Part shown: one piece after another, positions 1 through 8,400 of the stretch
How the letters are laid out: each line of letters opens with the position of its first letter
How positions within the stretch are numbered: the stretch's first letter is position 1
Assembly: GCF_019966575.1 (NCBI RefSeq)
Contig: NZ_JAINFK010000003.1
Coordinates: 124,001-188,000, forward strand
DNA length: 64,000 nucleotides
Direction: 5' to 3'
From: Oricola cellulosilytica
GTDB taxonomy: Bacteria; Pseudomonadota; Alphaproteobacteria; Rhizobiales; Rhizobiaceae
Made by a program: the position numbers and the translations under genes
The notes under the pieces: generated by a model
What the model saw: the letters and a program-made list of their open reading frames with translations, nothing else
Database searches by the model: none
What the model was told of the DNA's origin: nothing

Positions 1-107
1 ACCGCGAGGCGGAATTCCAGGGCCGCGCCGGGCGGACGCCGGACTACGCCGAAGGCGTCACCGCTTTCTTCGACAAGCGCAAGCCAATCTTTTCGGGCAA
101 GGCGTAA
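1..107 (+). CDS. paaG: PaaG-like enoyl-CoA hydratase/isomerase, C-terminal fragment
   Basis: Only the last 34 residues are in the window, read from base 3 to the TAA at 105-107; the protein starts upstream of the left edge. The visible end has a crotonase-family tail: Arg-Glu-Ala-Glu-Phe-Gln, then Tyr-Ala-Glu-Gly-Val-Thr-Ala-Phe, then Lys-Arg-Lys-Pro-Ile-Phe. In phenylacetate catabolism PaaG isomerises the ring 1,2-epoxide of phenylacetyl-CoA to the oxepin. The assignment to PaaG rather than another crotonase rests on paaI and paaK following directly (paaI starts 8 bases after the stop). Confidence 0.7.
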   Translation, partial: REAEFQGRAGRTPDYAEGVTAFFDKRKPIFSGKA

Positions 108-115
108 GGCGAAGC

Positions 116-577
116 ATGGCGGCGAGCGATCAGGAACGCGCGGAGCGGAGCACAGCCGCGATGTGGGCGAGCGACAACGCGTCCAAGTGGTTCGGCATGA
201 CCATCGAGAGCGTCGGCAAGGGCACGGCCACACTGACGCTGACCGTCGAGAAGCACCACACCAATGGCCACGACAACTGCCACGGCGGGGTGATCTTCGC
301 GCTTGCAGACAGTGCGTTTGCCTTCGCCTGCAACAGCGGCAACGAGGCGACCGTCGCCCAGTCGAACAGCATCACCTATGTCGCCCCGGCCAGATCGGGA
401 GACCGTCTCACAGCAACCGCCGTTGAGATCGTGCGGCGGGGCCGCTCCGGGACATACGATGTCACCGTGAGGCGCGAGGACGGTACGGTGATAGCACTGT
501 TTCGCGGACTGGCGCGGGCCGTTGGCGGAACGCTCTACGATGAGGCGTCCCAGCAGGATGGAGAGACAGCATCATGA
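116..577 (+). CDS. paaI: PaaI hotdog-fold acyl-CoA thioesterase
   Basis: A 153-residue protein of the PaaI hotdog thioesterase family. The central helix carries the family signature His-Gly-Gly-Val-Ile-Phe-Ala-Leu-Ala-Asp-Ser-Ala (about residues 57-68); in this family the Asp and the preceding His-Gly turn form the active site. PaaI hydrolyses ring-hydroxylated phenylacetyl-CoA and dead-end CoA esters, freeing CoA when the pathway stalls. It lies between paaG and paaK, and its TGA overlaps the paaK ATG by four bases, so the two are probably translationally coupled. Length is normal for the family. Confidence 0.9.
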   Translation: MAASDQERAERSTAAMWASDNASKWFGMTIESVGKGTATLTLTVEKHHTNGHDNCHGGVIFALADSAFAFACNSGNEATVAQSNSITYVAPARSGDRLTATAVEIVRRGRSGTYDVTVRREDGTVIALFRGLARAVGGTLYDEASQQDGETAS

Positions 578-1884
578 AGGATATCGCGCCGGCCAAGAGC
601 GAGCTTGAATCGATCGAGATCGCCTCGCGCGACGAGATCGCGTCGGTGCAATTGGAGCGGATGCGCTGGACGTTGCGCCACGCCTACGAGAACGTTCCCT
701 TCTACCGCCAGAAATTCGACGGCGCGGGCGTTCACCCGGACGACCTGAAGGATCTTGCCGACCTTGCAAAGTTCCCGTTCACGACAAAGCCGGACCTGCG
801 TGACAACTATCCGTTCGGAATGTTTGCGGTCCCGCGCGACCAAGTCCTGCGCATCCATGCATCGTCCGGCACGACGGGCAAGCCCACGGTCGTCGGATAT
901 ACACATAAGGACATCGAAAACTGGGCGCATGTGGTGGCCCGGTCCATGCGCGCGGCAGGCACGCGGCCGGGCGATGTCGTTCACATCTCCTATGGCTATG
1001 GGCTCTTTACCGGCGGGCTCGGGGCCCATTACGGCGCCGAGAAGCTCGGATGTACGGTGGTGCCGGTATCGGGGGGCATGACGACCCGGCAGGTGACGCT
1101 GATTGAGGATTTAGGCGCATCGACCATCATGGTCACTCCCTCCTACATGCTGTCGATCCTCGACGAGTATCGGGCGCAGGGGCTCGACCCGCGAAGGAGC
1201 CCCTTGCAGGTCGGCATCTTCGGCGCCGAACCGTGGACCAACGCCATGCGGATCGAGATCGAACAGGCTTTCGATATGCATGCGGTGGACATATACGGCC
1301 TATCGGAAGTGATCGGGCCGGGCGTGGCCAACGAGTGTGTGGAGACCAAGGACGGACTGCACATTTGGGAAGATTTCTTCTATCCCGAGATCGTCGATCC
1401 GGAGACCGGGGCAGTGCTGCCCGATGGCGAGAAGGGCGAACTGGTGTTCACATCGCTCGCCAAGGAGGCGATGCCGATCATCCGCTATCGCACCCGCGAC
1501 CTTACACGCCTATTGCCGGGCACCGCGCGCACGATGAGGCGGATGGAGAAGATCACCGGCCGCTCCGACGACATGATGATCATTCGCGGCGTCAACGTGT
1601 TTCCAACGCAGATCGAAGAGCAAATCCTCAGGGTTCCGGCCTTGGCACCGCATTTCCAGATCGAACTGACCCGCGAAGGCCGGATGGACGAAATGACCGT
1701 CCATGTCGAAGCGACTGCAGGCCATGCCGACGAAGCCGCGCGGGCGGCCGCCGCAGCCGATCTTTCGGAACGGATAAAACAGGTGATCGGAATATCGTCC
1801 CGCATCGACGTGACCCCGCCCGAGCAGGTGGCCCGGAGCCAGGGCAAGGCCGTCCGCATCGTCGACAACCGTGCGAAAGGATAA
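574..1884 (+). CDS. paaK: Phenylacetate-CoA ligase
   Basis: A 436-residue adenylate-forming enzyme of normal PaaK length that converts phenylacetate, ATP and CoA to phenylacetyl-CoA, the entry step of the aerobic hybrid pathway. The nucleotide-binding P-loop Ser-Ser-Gly-Thr-Thr-Gly-Lys-Pro-Thr is near residue 97. A Tyr-Gly-Leu-Ser-Glu motif is near residue 232, and the Tyr-Arg-Thr-Arg-Asp-Leu / Gly-Arg-Ser-Asp-Asp-Met hinge region is at about 307-330, followed by the mobile C-terminal domain. The start overlaps the paaI stop (ATGA). A TetR-family regulator gene follows nine bases downstream. Confidence 0.95.
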   Translation: MKDIAPAKSELESIEIASRDEIASVQLERMRWTLRHAYENVPFYRQKFDGAGVHPDDLKDLADLAKFPFTTKPDLRDNYPFGMFAVPRDQVLRIHASSGTTGKPTVVGYTHKDIENWAHVVARSMRAAGTRPGDVVHISYGYGLFTGGLGAHYGAEKLGCTVVPVSGGMTTRQVTLIEDLGASTIMVTPSYMLSILDEYRAQGLDPRRSPLQVGIFGAEPWTNAMRIEIEQAFDMHAVDIYGLSEVIGPGVANECVETKDGLHIWEDFFYPEIVDPETGAVLPDGEKGELVFTSLAKEAMPIIRYRTRDLTRLLPGTARTMRRMEKITGRSDDMMIIRGVNVFPTQIEEQILRVPALAPHFQIELTREGRMDEMTVHVEATAGHADEAARAAAAADLSERIKQVIGISSRIDVTPPEQVARSQGKAVRIVDNRAKG

Positions 1885-1892
1885 CCGCCCCG

Positions 1893-2540
1893 TTGGCCCG
1901 CTCGATTGCCAGGAACCACGACGAGAAGCGCGCATCCCTGCTCAAGACGGCAGCGGCGTTCTTCGCGCGGCACGGCTACGACCGCGCCTCGATGAGCGAG
2001 CTTGCCAAGGCGAGCGGCGTGTCGAAGGCGCTCTTCTATCATTACTATGACAGCAAGGATGCGCTCCTGTTCGGCATTCTCGACGGGCATTTGCGAGGTC
2101 TGGCCGCCAGCCTCGAAGCGCTGGATCTGCCGGACGCTCCCGAGGCGCGCCTTCACCTGATCGCATTCTCGCTGCTCGATGCCTATCGGGACGCCGACGC
2201 CGAACACAAGCTCCAGCTCGACGCGATGGCCTCCCTGCCCGACGAAGCCCAGCGGGTTCTCAAGAGTCACCAGCGGCGATTGGTCGGAATCATGTCCGAT
2301 GCGATCGAAGCGGCCGCGCCCGAGCTCTTCGCCCGCCGCCCCGAATTGCTGAGACCGGTGACCATGTCCGCCTTCGGCATGCTCAACTGGTTCTACATGT
2401 GGCACCGTAGGGGTGCGGGTGTGACGCGTGAGGAGTATGCCGCTCTCGCCTCCGATCTCATTCTCGGCGGTCTGGCCCGCGTAGAACGGCAGCAACCGGG
2501 CATAACCAGAACGCACCAGCCAGGACAAGCCTATCCATGA
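1893..2540 (+). CDS. paaR: TetR/AcrR-family repressor, probably of the paa genes
   Basis: Starts at TTG 1893, as no ATG or GTG is available in frame near the domain start; an AAAGGA stretch at 1875-1880 could serve as ribosome site. The 215-residue protein has a TetR N-terminal helix-turn-helix: Ala-Ala-Ala-Phe-Phe-Ala-Arg-His-Gly-Tyr, then Met-Ser-Glu-Leu-Ala-Lys-Ala-Ser-Gly-Val-Ser-Lys and Leu-Phe-Tyr-His-Tyr-Tyr. The C-terminal ligand domain is typical. Its place between paaK and a beta-oxidation fusion gene suggests a phenylacetyl-CoA-responsive repressor (PaaR-like); the effector is inferred. The stop overlaps the next gene's ATG by four bases. Confidence 0.85.
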   Translation: MARSIARNHDEKRASLLKTAAAFFARHGYDRASMSELAKASGVSKALFYHYYDSKDALLFGILDGHLRGLAASLEALDLPDAPEARLHLIAFSLLDAYRDADAEHKLQLDAMASLPDEAQRVLKSHQRRLVGIMSDAIEAAAPELFARRPELLRPVTMSAFGMLNWFYMWHRRGAGVTREEYAALASDLILGGLARVERQQPGITRTHQPGQAYP

Positions 2541-4501
2541 CAGCACCGGTCAGCGTAACCGTCGACGAAAATATCGCGTACGTCACTATCGACAACCCTC
2601 CCGTCAACGCATTGTCGCAGGCGGTGCGCGCGGGTTTGAGCGATGCCGTCCGGCGACTGGACGCCGACGATGCAGTTCAGGCGGTGGTCTTGTTATGCAC
2701 CGGTCGAACCTTCGTCGCAGGCGCGGATATTCGCGAGTTCGGCAAGCCGCCGCAGCCGCCACATCTCCCCGACGTGATCGCGGAGATCGAGAATGCCCAC
2801 GTTCCTTGGGTTGCGGCAATCCATGGCACCGCGCTCGGCGGCGGGCTGGAACTGGCGCTCGGCTGTTCGGCGCGTGTCGTCGAGGCCGGCGCGAAACTCG
2901 GATTGCCTGAAGTCTCGCTCGGACTGATCCCCGGCGCCGGAGGAACGGTCCGCCTGCCCCGGCTCGTTCCCGTTGAGGAAGCGATCGCCATGATCACGAG
3001 CGGAAAGCCGGTCGATGCCGCCCAAGCCGTCTCGATCGGCCTGGCCGACCGGATCGCCAAAAATGATCGTGTCGAGGAAGCTGCGGAACTGGCGCGGGAA
3101 TTGGCCGCCAATGGGAAGCCGGATACGCTATCCGCGCGTCCGCCGGTCGGAAATCCTGACGAGACATTCTGGGCGAAGCAGAGAGCCTCCATCAAGGCAA
3201 AGGTGCGTGGACAGATTTCGCCGGTTGCGGGTCTCGAAGCCGTCCGCGACGCCGTCACGATGCCTGCGGCGGGCGCGTTTACCGCTGAGCGTGCGCGCTT
3301 CATGGCGCTGAAGGATACGGAGCAGTCCGCCGCCCTGCGCTACATGTTCTTTGCCGAGCGCAACACCGGCAGACCGGATGCGATCAAGAATGAGAAACCG
3401 GCGGAGATCCGATCGGTTGGTGTGATCGGCGGCGGAACGATGGGCGCGGGCATTGCCGCGTCGTTTCTGTTGGCCGGATTGCCGATCACCTTGATCGAGC
3501 GCGACGCCGAGGCCGTCGACCAGGCGATCGGCCGCGTCAAGGGCATTCTGGAGCAGAGCCGCAAGCGCGGCGTCCTGACCGACGAGACACTTGCCGAAAC
3601 GCTGGTGCGTTTTTCGGCGGAGACCAGCTACGAGACGCTGTCGGATTGCGATCTGGTCATCGAGGCGGTCTTCGAGGACATGAACGTCAAACACGCCGTA
3701 TTTGCCGATCTGGACAAGGTATGCAGGGCCGATGCGATTCTCGCCACCAACACCTCCTATCTCGACGTCAGCGCAATTGCCGACGCAACGAGCGATCCAT
3801 CACGCGTGGTCGGATTGCACTTCTTCTCGCCGGCCCATGTGATGAAGCTGCTGGAAATCGTCAAGACCGAAGCCGCCTCGCCGAAAACGCTGGAAACGGC
3901 CCTTTCCGTTGCGAAGATGCTTCACAAAATCCCAGTTATTGCAGGTGTTTGCGACGGTTTCATCGGAAACCGGATCTTCTCGGCATTCCGGCGCGAGTGC
4001 GACTTCATGCTGGAGGAAGGCGCACTGCCGGAGCAGATCGACGCGGCGATGCGCGGCTTCGGGTTCGCCATGGGCATTTATGCCGTCCAGGATCTTGCGG
4101 GCCTAGACATAGGCTGGGCGACGCGCAAGCGGCAGGCCGCGAGCCGCGACCCCGAGGCGCGCTATTCACGCATCGCCGACCGGATCTGCGAACTCGGCCG
4201 GTTCGGCCAGAAGACGGGAGCCGGCTGGTATTCCTATGCGGAGGGTTCGCGGACCGGCGACCCGGATCCGCTGGTCGAGCGGATCGTTCGCGAGGAAAGC
4301 GAGCGGCTTGGAATCCAACGCAAGGATTTCTCGGATGAGGACATCATGAACCGGATCATGGCCGCCATGCAGACCGAAGCGCGCGCCGTTCTGGACGAGG
4401 GCATTGCGCTTAAGCCCTCGGACATCGATGTGACGCTGGTGCACGGGTACGGATTTCCCCGCCATCAGGGCGGGCCGATGTTCAAGGCCGGCCAGACCTG
4501 A
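2537..4501 (+). CDS. Fused enoyl-CoA hydratase / 3-hydroxyacyl-CoA dehydrogenase, shortened C-terminus
   Basis: A 654-residue bifunctional beta-oxidation enzyme. Residues about 1-190 are a crotonase domain with Ala-Gly-Ala-Asp-Ile-Arg-Glu and the Gly-Gly-Gly-Leu-Glu-Leu-Ala oxyanion region. From about residue 292 there is a Rossmann NAD site (Gly-Val-Ile-Gly-Gly-Gly-Thr-Met-Gly), then the dehydrogenase motif His-Phe-Phe-Ser-Pro-Ala-His near 434. In the paa context it would serve the late beta-oxidation-like steps. It ends at Gly-Gly-Pro-Met-Phe-Lys-Ala-Gly-Gln-Thr, where relatives as I know them continue about 40 residues. The last 20 bases overlap the convergent hyi-like gene. Confidence 0.9.
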   Translation: MTAPVSVTVDENIAYVTIDNPPVNALSQAVRAGLSDAVRRLDADDAVQAVVLLCTGRTFVAGADIREFGKPPQPPHLPDVIAEIENAHVPWVAAIHGTALGGGLELALGCSARVVEAGAKLGLPEVSLGLIPGAGGTVRLPRLVPVEEAIAMITSGKPVDAAQAVSIGLADRIAKNDRVEEAAELARELAANGKPDTLSARPPVGNPDETFWAKQRASIKAKVRGQISPVAGLEAVRDAVTMPAAGAFTAERARFMALKDTEQSAALRYMFFAERNTGRPDAIKNEKPAEIRSVGVIGGGTMGAGIAASFLLAGLPITLIERDAEAVDQAIGRVKGILEQSRKRGVLTDETLAETLVRFSAETSYETLSDCDLVIEAVFEDMNVKHAVFADLDKVCRADAILATNTSYLDVSAIADATSDPSRVVGLHFFSPAHVMKLLEIVKTEAASPKTLETALSVAKMLHKIPVIAGVCDGFIGNRIFSAFRRECDFMLEEGALPEQIDAAMRGFGFAMGIYAVQDLAGLDIGWATRKRQAASRDPEARYSRIADRICELGRFGQKTGAGWYSYAEGSRTGDPDPLVERIVREESERLGIQRKDFSDEDIMNRIMAAMQTEARAVLDEGIALKPSDIDVTLVHGYGFPRHQGGPMFKAGQT

Positions 4502-5258
4502 AGATCGTCATCCACCCCAGTCCGTCTTCCGTGGTTCCTCGCGGGCGGTATTCCGCGCCGAGATAGCCGCCATAACCCATGTCGCGCAATGCGGCGGCGA
4601 CCACCCTATAATCGATTTCACCACGGTCCGGTTCGCCCCTATCCGGCGCCGCCGCGATCTGGATATGCCCGATCAGCGGCAGATGCCGCCGGATTTCGGA
4701 GACGGGGTCAACCCCCATCCGTTGCAGATGATAACAGTCGGCCAAGATCCGGAGATTGTTGTGTCCGAGCGCTTTGACGATGTCGGCAGCGCGATCCATT
4801 GACGACAGATGGTAGCCGGGGACGTCGATCGTGTTGATCGGCTCGATCAGAATCCGCAGCCCGGCCCCCGCCCCATGGGCGCAGGCGTGATCGAGATTGC
4901 GCCGAAAACTCCGTTCTGCTTTCGCGCTCCCGTCGGTCTTGCCGGCCATCACATGCACCGCCTGGCACTTGATAGCGGACGCATAGGCAATCGCCTCGTC
5001 TATCGCGGCTTGCGCTTCGTCCTCTCGGCCAGGTACGGCGCACACCCCAAAATCACCTGCTACAGGATCCCCCGGCCTCGTGTTCAGCACCAACATCGGA
5101 ATTCCGCTGTCAGCAAGCGCGAACCGAAGCACCGCCGGCGGGAAATCGAAAGGAAAATGGCACTCGACTGCACCAAAACCGGCAGCGGCCGCAGCCCGGA
5201 TCGCGTCGGGCAATGGTAGCTCCCGCCACAGAAAGCCGAGATTTGCAGAAAGTCTCAC
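4482..5258 (-). CDS. hyi: Hydroxypyruvate isomerase family protein (TIM barrel)
   Basis: A 258-residue AP-endonuclease-2-fold TIM barrel. It starts Met-Arg-Leu-Ser-Ala-Asn-Leu-Gly-Phe-Leu-Trp, as Hyi proteins do, and has Ile-Glu-Pro-Ile-Asn (about residue 139), Asp-Cys-Tyr-His (about 175) and a late Gly-Ala-Glu-Tyr strand; the acids and histidines at these places bind the divalent metal in the family. Hyi interconverts hydroxypyruvate and tartronate semialdehyde, but close paralogues act on other sugars, and no glyoxylate genes are nearby, so the substrate is open. It is divergent from the metal ABC operon and its 3' end overlaps the preceding gene. Confidence 0.8.
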   Translation of the reverse strand: MRLSANLGFLWRELPLPDAIRAAAAAGFGAVECHFPFDFPPAVLRFALADSGIPMLVLNTRPGDPVAGDFGVCAVPGREDEAQAAIDEAIAYASAIKCQAVHVMAGKTDGSAKAERSFRRNLDHACAHGAGAGLRILIEPINTIDVPGYHLSSMDRAADIVKALGHNNLRILADCYHLQRMGVDPVSEIRRHLPLIGHIQIAAAPDRGEPDRGEIDYRVVAAALRDMGYGGYLGAEYRPRGTTEDGLGWMTIFRSGRP

Positions 5259-5362
5259 CGTTGCCCCACCCGTGATTTACCACTCGTCTACGCGCGTATC
5301 GCGGAAGCGTCCACCTGCGGAATACCGACGGAAGGTGCAGTTGCAACTCATTCGCAAAAAGT

Positions 5363-5391
5363 TTGACTTTTGCAAATGGTTCTCATATTCA
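5363..5391 (+). promoter_or_regulatory. Candidate promoter with Fur-family operator upstream of the metal ABC operon
   Basis: A TTGACT -35-like hexamer at 5363-5368 is followed, 17 bases later, by a weak -10 (TATTCA, 5386-5391). The spacer and -10 hold an imperfect 21-base palindrome, TGCAAATGgttctCATATTCA (5371-5391; arms match at 6 of 8 positions). Its arm resembles operators of Fur-superfamily regulators (Fur, Mur) in rhizobia. An operator over the promoter of a metal importer suggests metal-dependent repression. Which regulator binds is not decided by the sequence. Confidence 0.45.
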
Positions 5392-5422
5392 ATCGTGTAA
5401 TCTAAACGGAGAAGGGTCTCAA

Positions 5423-6421
5423 ATGCCAACGCCCAAACACGCTTCCAAGCTGACCGCCCTGATGGCGACTTGCACAATCGCGGCGCTTTCCCTCGCCGGT
5501 CCGGCCCGCGCTGAAACCGTCAATGTCGTTTCAACGATCGGCATGATCGGTGATATAGTTACCAGCGTGGGTGGCGATTGCGTCGAATCGACCACCTTGA
5601 TGGGACCGGGGGTCGATCCACACCTTTACCAGGCGACCGCGCGCGACGTTCGCACCTTCCAGACCGCGGACTTGATCTTTTATTCCGGCTATTCGCTGGA
5701 AGGTCAGCTCGGCGAGGTGCTCGGCAAAATGTCGGAACGGATGCCTACAGTTGCTGTTTCCCCGACCGCGATCGAACCCGCCGAACTGATAAGCGTGCAG
5801 GACCTGTACGGCATCGATCCGCACTTGTGGATGGACGCTGCCCTATGGTCAAAGATCGTTCCGGTAATTGCGGACCATCTGAAGACGCTCGCGCCGGATT
5901 GCGCCGACAGGATCGACGCGAACGCGGATGACTATCGCCAACAGCTTGAAGCATTGGACGGGTGGGTTCGCGAAAGCATCGCGACGATTCCCGAGGCGCA
6001 ACGAATTCTGGTCACGGCACATGATGCATTCAACTATTACGGGCGCGCCTACGGCATAGAGGTTGCAGGGATTCAGGGGATCAGCACGGAATCGGAGGCC
6101 GGGGTTGCCGACATTCGCGACATGGCTAACGTTGTCGCCGAGCGACAGGTACCTGCGGTGTTTATCGAGAGCACCATTAATCCACGCACGATTCAGGCGG
6201 TCATCGACGCCGCCGCGCAGCAAGGCCATACGGTCGAGATCGGCGCCGAGCTTTTCTCCGACGCGATGGGAGAAGCAGGCACTGTGGGCGGCACCTATAT
6301 CGGCATGATCTACAACAATACCTACAACATCACCAAAGCGCTCGGCGGAACGCCGCCTCCCCTCCCGGAAACGTTGGCACGTTGGGCATCCGAATGGGAA
6401 CTCGCAGCGGCTGAGAACTGA
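5423..6421 (+). CDS. Zn/Mn ABC transporter substrate-binding protein (TroA/ZnuA family)
   Basis: ATG 5423 is chosen because it follows GGAGAAGGG and starts a proper signal peptide (Ala-rich core, cut after Pro-Ala-Arg-Ala at residue 30). The mature part is a cluster A-I metal-binding protein: Asp-Pro-His (His67), Asp-Pro-His-Leu-Trp (His134) and Thr-Ala-His-Asp-Ala-Phe (His200) supply three histidine ligands, and a late Asp in Phe-Ser-Asp-Ala is the likely fourth. A His at the third place is the TroA/ZnuA pattern; dedicated Mn binders such as PsaA have Glu there, so zinc is at least as likely as manganese. First gene of a four-gene importer operon. Confidence 0.92.
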   Translation: MPTPKHASKLTALMATCTIAALSLAGPARAETVNVVSTIGMIGDIVTSVGGDCVESTTLMGPGVDPHLYQATARDVRTFQTADLIFYSGYSLEGQLGEVLGKMSERMPTVAVSPTAIEPAELISVQDLYGIDPHLWMDAALWSKIVPVIADHLKTLAPDCADRIDANADDYRQQLEALDGWVRESIATIPEAQRILVTAHDAFNYYGRAYGIEVAGIQGISTESEAGVADIRDMANVVAERQVPAVFIESTINPRTIQAVIDAAAQQGHTVEIGAELFSDAMGEAGTVGGTYIGMIYNNTYNITKALGGTPPPLPETLARWASEWELAAAEN

Positions 6422-7267
6422 ATGAGCGCCAGGTCAGACACAGAAACCGGAATAACCGACATGACGACGACGCTGCACGAGCCCGACCTTGCGATTCATG
6501 TCGAGGATCTTACGGTCAGCTATCACTCCAAACCGGTCCTCTGGGACATTGACTTCGATGTACCGCCGGGCGTGATGGCCGCGATTGTCGGCCCCAACGG
6601 CGCAGGCAAGAGCACACTGATCAAGTCAATCCTCGGTCTCGTCAAGCCGACCGCCGGTCACGTCACGATTCACGGCCGCCCCTATCAGGCCCAGCGACGA
6701 CGGATAGGCTATGTGCCGCAACGCTCGAGCGTTGATTGGGATTTTCCCACCAACGCGCTCGACGTTGTCATGATGGGGCTTTACGGCCAACTCGGCTGGC
6801 TCCGCCGTCCGGGCCGCAGCGAACGCGCGGAAGCCATGCACGCGCTGGAACTGGTCGGGATGCAGGATTACGCGAGCCGGCAGATAAGTCAGCTCTCCGG
6901 CGGGCAGCAGCAGCGCGTCTTTCTCGCCCGCGCCCTGGTGCAGCAGGCCGACATCTATTTCCTCGATGAACCCATGGCCGGGGTGGATGCCACGACGGAA
7001 CGGGCGATTGTCGACATCCTGCGCAAGCTCCGGGACCAGGGCAAGACAGTAATTGTGGTCCACCACGATCTGCAGACGGTGCGCAGCTATTTCGACTGGC
7101 TGGTGATTTTGAACGTGCGCGTCATCGCCCAAGGACCGGTGCGTGACGTCTACAACGCCACCAATCTGCGCAAGGCCTATGGCGGCCAGATCGCCCTTCT
7201 CGAGCGCGATGCCGTTCTCGACGATGCCCCTGACGCCGAAGTGGTGCCCCTGCGCGGACCGAATTGA
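6422..7267 (+). CDS. Zn/Mn ABC transporter ATP-binding protein
   Basis: A 281-residue ABC ATPase. Walker A is Gly-Pro-Asn-Gly-Ala-Gly-Lys-Ser-Thr near residues 57-65, the signature Leu-Ser-Gly-Gly-Gln-Gln-Gln-Arg is near 159, and Walker B runs into Phe-Leu-Asp-Glu-Pro. The switch histidine is in Val-Val-His-His-Asp. It energises import through the two permeases that follow. ATG 6422 abuts the preceding stop; a second in-frame ATG at 6461, nearer the conserved domain, is an equally possible start. The stop shares one base with the next ATG. Confidence 0.92.
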   Translation: MSARSDTETGITDMTTTLHEPDLAIHVEDLTVSYHSKPVLWDIDFDVPPGVMAAIVGPNGAGKSTLIKSILGLVKPTAGHVTIHGRPYQAQRRRIGYVPQRSSVDWDFPTNALDVVMMGLYGQLGWLRRPGRSERAEAMHALELVGMQDYASRQISQLSGGQQQRVFLARALVQQADIYFLDEPMAGVDATTERAIVDILRKLRDQGKTVIVVHHDLQTVRSYFDWLVILNVRVIAQGPVRDVYNATNLRKAYGGQIALLERDAVLDDAPDAEVVPLRGPN

Positions 7268-8397
7268 TGCTGGGGTTCCTGAGCGACTACACGATCCAGA
7301 ATGTCGCGCTGGGCGCGGCATTGCTCGGCGTTATCAGCGGTGTGCTCGGCTGCTTCGCGGTTTTGCGCAAGCAAAGCCTATTGGGAGACACACTTTCCCA
7401 TGCCGCCCTTCCGGGCGTTTGCCTCGGCTTCATCATTGCCGGCGCTCGTCAGATCGGGTTCATCCTCGCCGGAGCCTTGGTCACCGGAGCGCTCGCGGCG
7501 CTCCTTATGCTGCTCCTCACCCGCAACAGCCGGCTGAAAACCGATGCCGGTCTCGGAATCGCATTGAGCGTGTTCTTTGCGCTCGGCGTTGTGCTGCTCA
7601 CCTTTATTCAAAGCACCGGAAACGCCTCTCAGGGCGGCCTCGATTCTTTCCTTTTCGGGCAGGCCGCTGCCATTCTGCGCAGCGATCTGTGGGTGATGGG
7701 CGTCGTCACGGCCGTCGCATTGAGCATCGTCTCCCTCCTCTGGAAAGAATTCAAACTCGTCTCGTTTGACCCGGTATTCGCCGCTTCGCTCGGCTATCCG
7801 GTGCTGGTGCTTGAGGTTGCACTCACCGTCATGATTGCGCTTGCGGTGGTCGTCGGGCTGCAGATGGTCGGAGTGGTCCTGATGGCCGCGATGGTGATCG
7901 CGCCTGCGGCGGCCGCGCGCCAATGGAGCGGACGCCTCGAAACAATGGTGATCCTGTCGGCCCTCATCGGAATGGCGTCCGGGATATCCGGCGCGCTGGT
8001 AAGCGCACTCGGCCCGGGTCTGGCAACCGGACCGCTGATCGTTCTTGCCGCATCGGCGGCCGTCGCAGTGTCGCTTTTGTTTGCGCCCGGTCGCGGACTG
8101 CTTTGGGAAATCATCCGCCGCGCCCGCAACCGGCGTAATCTGCGCGGCAAACGGGTGCTGACAACCCTCTACCGGCTGGCCGCGCATCACCATGACTCCG
8201 GCTATCCCTCGGAGCAGGGCATGGTCGACGCGTACCACGGCGTCGGCACCACGCCGGTGCTGAAACGGCTGCAAGCGCGCGGGCTGGTCGAACCCGTCAC
8301 CCACATACCCGAGACGACACCACACTGGACGCTGACACAGGCGGGGATCGAGGAAGCGGAGAGCATTCTCACAAATCTCGGCAAGCAGGAATCCTAA
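7267..8397 (+). CDS. Metal ABC permease with C-terminal winged-helix-like domain (first)
   Basis: Start ATG 7267 overlaps the previous TGA (TGATG). The first ~280 residues are an ABC-3 (TroC/ZnuB) permease with eight or so hydrophobic segments and the Ser-His-Ala-Ala-Leu-Pro-Gly motif near residue 43. After an Arg-rich linker (about 288-296) comes a soluble tail of about 80 residues that looks like a winged helix: Val-Leu-Thr-Thr-Leu-Tyr, Thr-Pro-Val-Leu-Lys-Arg-Leu-Gln-Ala-Arg-Gly-Leu-Val, Trp-Thr-Leu-Thr-Gln-Ala-Gly. TroC-type permeases are known to carry DtxR-like tails; what the tail does here is unknown. Confidence 0.88.
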   Translation: MLGFLSDYTIQNVALGAALLGVISGVLGCFAVLRKQSLLGDTLSHAALPGVCLGFIIAGARQIGFILAGALVTGALAALLMLLLTRNSRLKTDAGLGIALSVFFALGVVLLTFIQSTGNASQGGLDSFLFGQAAAILRSDLWVMGVVTAVALSIVSLLWKEFKLVSFDPVFAASLGYPVLVLEVALTVMIALAVVVGLQMVGVVLMAAMVIAPAAAARQWSGRLETMVILSALIGMASGISGALVSALGPGLATGPLIVLAASAAVAVSLLFAPGRGLLWEIIRRARNRRNLRGKRVLTTLYRLAAHHHDSGYPSEQGMVDAYHGVGTTPVLKRLQARGLVEPVTHIPETTPHWTLTQAGIEEAESILTNLGKQES

Positions 8398-8400
8398 CCC

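Noticed and set aside
1485-2546. Long minus-strand open frame (353 aa) across the end of paaK and paaR
   Set aside because: It runs antisense to two well-supported genes, has no recognisable domain and is a typical GC-rich shadow frame.
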